From the NCBI GenBank assembly GCA_002392625.1, contig DGHJ01000029.1, forward strand, positions 1 through 7,806: a DNA stretch of 7,806 nt, written 5' to 3'. The notes under the pieces are model-generated. The model saw only the letters and a list, made by a program, of their open reading frames with translations, had not been told where the DNA came from and did not search any database. Shown piece by piece: positions 6,031-7,806 of the stretch (its first letter is position 1; every line of letters starts with the position of its first letter). The position numbers and the translations under genes were made by a program. The DNA is from Oscillospiraceae bacterium UBA3851 (GTDB lineage: Bacteria; Bacillota; Clostridia; Oscillospirales; Oscillospiraceae).

Positions 6031-6076
6031 GCTCTGCCGCGCCCCCCTTTTTTTCCGGCGATGCGCCCGGTCCAGG

Positions 6077-6105
6077 TGGACAAACCCGGCGCCGTATGGT
6101 ATCAT
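6077..6105 (+). promoter_or_regulatory. Promoter of the mscS-aminopeptidase operon
   Basis: TGGACA (6077-6082), a 17-base spacer and TATCAT (6100-6105) preceded by TGG match the sigma-A consensus at five of six positions in each box. Transcription should start near 6112, downstream of the earliest in-frame ATG at 5999, which supports the later mscS start at 6167. Confidence 0.72.
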
Positions 6106-6166
6106 ACTCTTACAAATTACCGTCCGCCGCCTGGCAATGGCCGCGGGCAAAAAAGGAGGTTATCCC

Positions 6167-6982
6167 ATGGAACAGTTCACCAAAAACGTGATCGACTTCG
6201 CCACGACGTACGGCGGGAAGATCGTCCTGGCCATCCTGGTTCTGGTCATCGGTTATTTCGTCGTCAGGCTGCTGAGCAGGGCGGCGGGCAAGGCCATTGA
6301 CCGGACGAAGCTGGATGAGACGGTGAAGCTGCTGGCGAAAAAGGCCGTCAAGATCCTGCTGTACGCGATCCTCATCATCAGCGTCATTGAGATCCTGGGC
6401 GTGTCTATGTCCAGCGTGGTGGCAGTGCTGGCCTCCTGCGGCCTGGCCGTTGGTCTGGCGCTGCAGGGCGCGCTGAGCAATCTGGCCGGCGGCTTGATGA
6501 TCCTCATCTTCAAGCCCTTCAAGGTGGGCGACTACGTGGAGTCCGACGGCTCTCAGGGCGTGGTGAAGGACATCAGCATCTTCTACACCTCGCTCATCAC
6601 CATCGACAACAAGAAGGTGCTGGTGCCCAACGGCGACCTGATGAACGGCACTGTGACCAACTACACCTCGGAGGAACTGCGCCGGGTGGACCAGGACTTC
6701 AAGATCACCAACGACATCGATGCAGAGCTGGTGAAGAAGGTCCTGCTCACCGCCGCGCTGAACACCCAGGGCGTGCTGGCGGACCCCGCCCCCTTTGCCC
6801 GCATGACCGCCGTGGACGACGACACCTACATCTTCACCGTCCGCGCCTGGTGCAAGACCGGACAGTACTGGGACGTGTACTTCGATCTCATCGAAAACTG
6901 CAGCAGGGCCCTCAGCGACAACGGCATCGACGATCCTGAGGAGCGCATTGCCGTCCGCCTTGTGAAGGACGACGCGGACTGA
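6167..6982 (+). CDS. mscS: MscS-family small-conductance mechanosensitive channel
   Basis: The product has 271 residues, near the length of E. coli MscS (286), and forms a membrane channel that releases solutes on sudden osmotic downshock. Membrane helices are at about 18-38, 60-79 and 83-115. The third is the pore helix: CGLAVGLALQGALSNLAGG (91-109) retains the Gly/Ala packing pattern, and Leu93 and Leu97 match the hydrophobic gate leucines (E. coli 105 and 109). FKPFKVGDYVE (115-125) and VLVPNGDLMNGTVTNY (151-166) mark the start of the beta domain, followed by an alpha/beta cytoplasmic vestibule. E. coli Gly101 is Ala here. The frame extends upstream to 5999, but the promoter and a strong AGGAGG seven bases before the ATG at 6167 fix the start. 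The aminopeptidase gene follows after 27 bases, probably in the same transcript. Confidence 0.93.
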   Translation: MEQFTKNVIDFATTYGGKIVLAILVLVIGYFVVRLLSRAAGKAIDRTKLDETVKLLAKKAVKILLYAILIISVIEILGVSMSSVVAVLASCGLAVGLALQGALSNLAGGLMILIFKPFKVGDYVESDGSQGVVKDISIFYTSLITIDNKKVLVPNGDLMNGTVTNYTSEELRRVDQDFKITNDIDAELVKKVLLTAALNTQGVLADPAPFARMTAVDDDTYIFTVRAWCKTGQYWDVYFDLIENCSRALSDNGIDDPEERIAVRLVKDDAD

Positions 6983-7009
6983 CACTCAACGGACAGATAA
7001 GGAGGAGCT

Positions 7010-7806
7010 ATGGAAAAGATCGATCTGAAGCAATACACCGATTACATCGTGGAGCGCGCCGTGGAGCTGCTGGCGGTGGACTCTCCCACCGGCTACACGG
7101 CCCAGGCGGCGGAGCTGGTCTGCCAGCGGTTCCGGGATCTGGGCTACGCCCCGGAGCTGACCGTCAAGGGCGGCGTGCTGGTACAGCTTGCCGGCGGCGA
7201 AGGCAGCGGCCTGCTGCTGGAGGCCCACACAGACACCCTGGGCGGCATGGTCAGCCAGGTCAAGTCCGACGGACGGCTGGAGGTCACCCGGCTGGGCGGC
7301 ATGAACGCCAACAATGCCGAGGGCGAGAACGTCCGGGTGGTCACCAAGTTCAACGGAATTCTGGAGGGCACCTGCCAGCTCATTGACGCCTCCATCCACG
7401 TCAACGGCAAGTACGATGATACCAAGCGGGACTGGAGCACCGTGGAGATCGTGCTGGATGAGGACGTGAGGTCCAGGGAAGACGCCGAAAAGCTGGGCGT
7501 ATCCGTGGGCGACATCGTCTGCTTCGAGCCCCGCACCCGCGTCACAAAGAGCGGCTATATCAAGAGCCGCTTCCTGGACGACAAGCTGAGCGTGGCCATT
7601 CTGCTGGGCTACGCCAAGTATCTCAAGGACACCGGCGTCAAGCCGTCCCGCCCCGTGTGGGCCCACATCACCGTCTACGAGGAGGTGGGCCACGGCGGCT
7701 GCGCCAGCGTTCCCGCCGGCGTCACCACGGCCATCTCCGTGGACATGGGCTGCGTGGGTCAGGGTCTCACCTGCACCGAACGGCAGGTCTCCATCTGCGC
7801 CAAGGA
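7010..7806 (+). CDS. M42-family metallo-aminopeptidase (3'-partial)
   Basis: The first 265 residues of an M42 (glutamyl aminopeptidase/endoglucanase-M-like) peptidase are present; the family is usually about 340-360 residues, so some 80-95 are lost at the window edge. These are cytoplasmic, two-metal enzymes that often form large tetrahedral dodecamers and trim peptides from the N-terminus. Visible metal-site and catalytic residues are His73 and Asp75 in EAHTDTLGG, Asp190/Asp191 in FLDDK, the Glu224-Glu225 pair in VYEEVGHGG, and Asp245 in SVDMG. The last histidine ligand should lie beyond the window. An inserted PDZ-like/beta subdomain occupies about 85-180, as is normal for M42. The ATG at 7010 has AAGGAGGAG directly upstream. 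It follows mscS by 27 bases, a likely operon, though no functional link with the channel is evident. Confidence 0.93.
   Translation, partial: MEKIDLKQYTDYIVERAVELLAVDSPTGYTAQAAELVCQRFRDLGYAPELTVKGGVLVQLAGGEGSGLLLEAHTDTLGGMVSQVKSDGRLEVTRLGGMNANNAEGENVRVVTKFNGILEGTCQLIDASIHVNGKYDDTKRDWSTVEIVLDEDVRSREDAEKLGVSVGDIVCFEPRTRVTKSGYIKSRFLDDKLSVAILLGYAKYLKDTGVKPSRPVWAHITVYEEVGHGGCASVPAGVTTAISVDMGCVGQGLTCTERQVSICAK

Noticed and set aside
6110..6985. Minus-strand frame opposite mscS
   Set aside because: Antisense shadow of a clear MscS gene, with no ribosome site and His/Asp/Val-rich composition.

Overview
The window looks like chromosome from a GC-rich, spore-forming Firmicute, most likely a gut clostridium of the Oscillospiraceae/Ruminococcaceae type. 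This rests on a recognisable spoVT gene body, strong AGGAGG-type ribosome sites, sigma-A-type promoters and the XpaC/TelA gene pair. The assignment is inference from gene content and codon style; no database was searched.

Left edge (1-684): a single open frame runs in from outside the window. Its first ~78 codons look like the C-terminal tail of a large serine recombinase and are less GC-rich. At about base 235 it changes, in frame, into SpoVT, starting at the residue equivalent to Gly31 of the Bacillus protein and continuing to the normal C-terminus. The first 30 residues of SpoVT, the heart of its AbrB-type DNA-binding domain, are missing. The simplest reading is that an integrative element has inserted in spoVT and that we see its recombinase-proximal end. 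This is the most interesting part of the window.

Middle (737-3837, minus strand): a perfect 36-bp palindromic terminator separates spoVT from a convergent operon of xpaC, telA and a TPM-domain membrane protein. The operon has a near-consensus promoter at 3837-3809, which moves the xpaC start to 3757. It appears to encode a membrane-linked stress module: XpaC and TPM proteins in the membrane and a cytoplasmic, helical TelA protein.

Right of that (3895-5956, minus strand): a MATE-family efflux transporter with its own promoter and terminator, preceded by a small two-helix membrane protein with a YcxB-like domain.

Right end (6002-7806): a divergent promoter region drives the YcxB-like gene leftwards and a likely two-gene operon rightwards. 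That operon holds an MscS-type mechanosensitive channel and an M42-family metallo-aminopeptidase cut off by the window edge. The envelope theme (TPM, XpaC, MATE, YcxB-like, MscS) is evident, but apart from the xpaC-telA-TPM operon nothing shows that these genes work together. No tRNA, rRNA or CRISPR array was seen.
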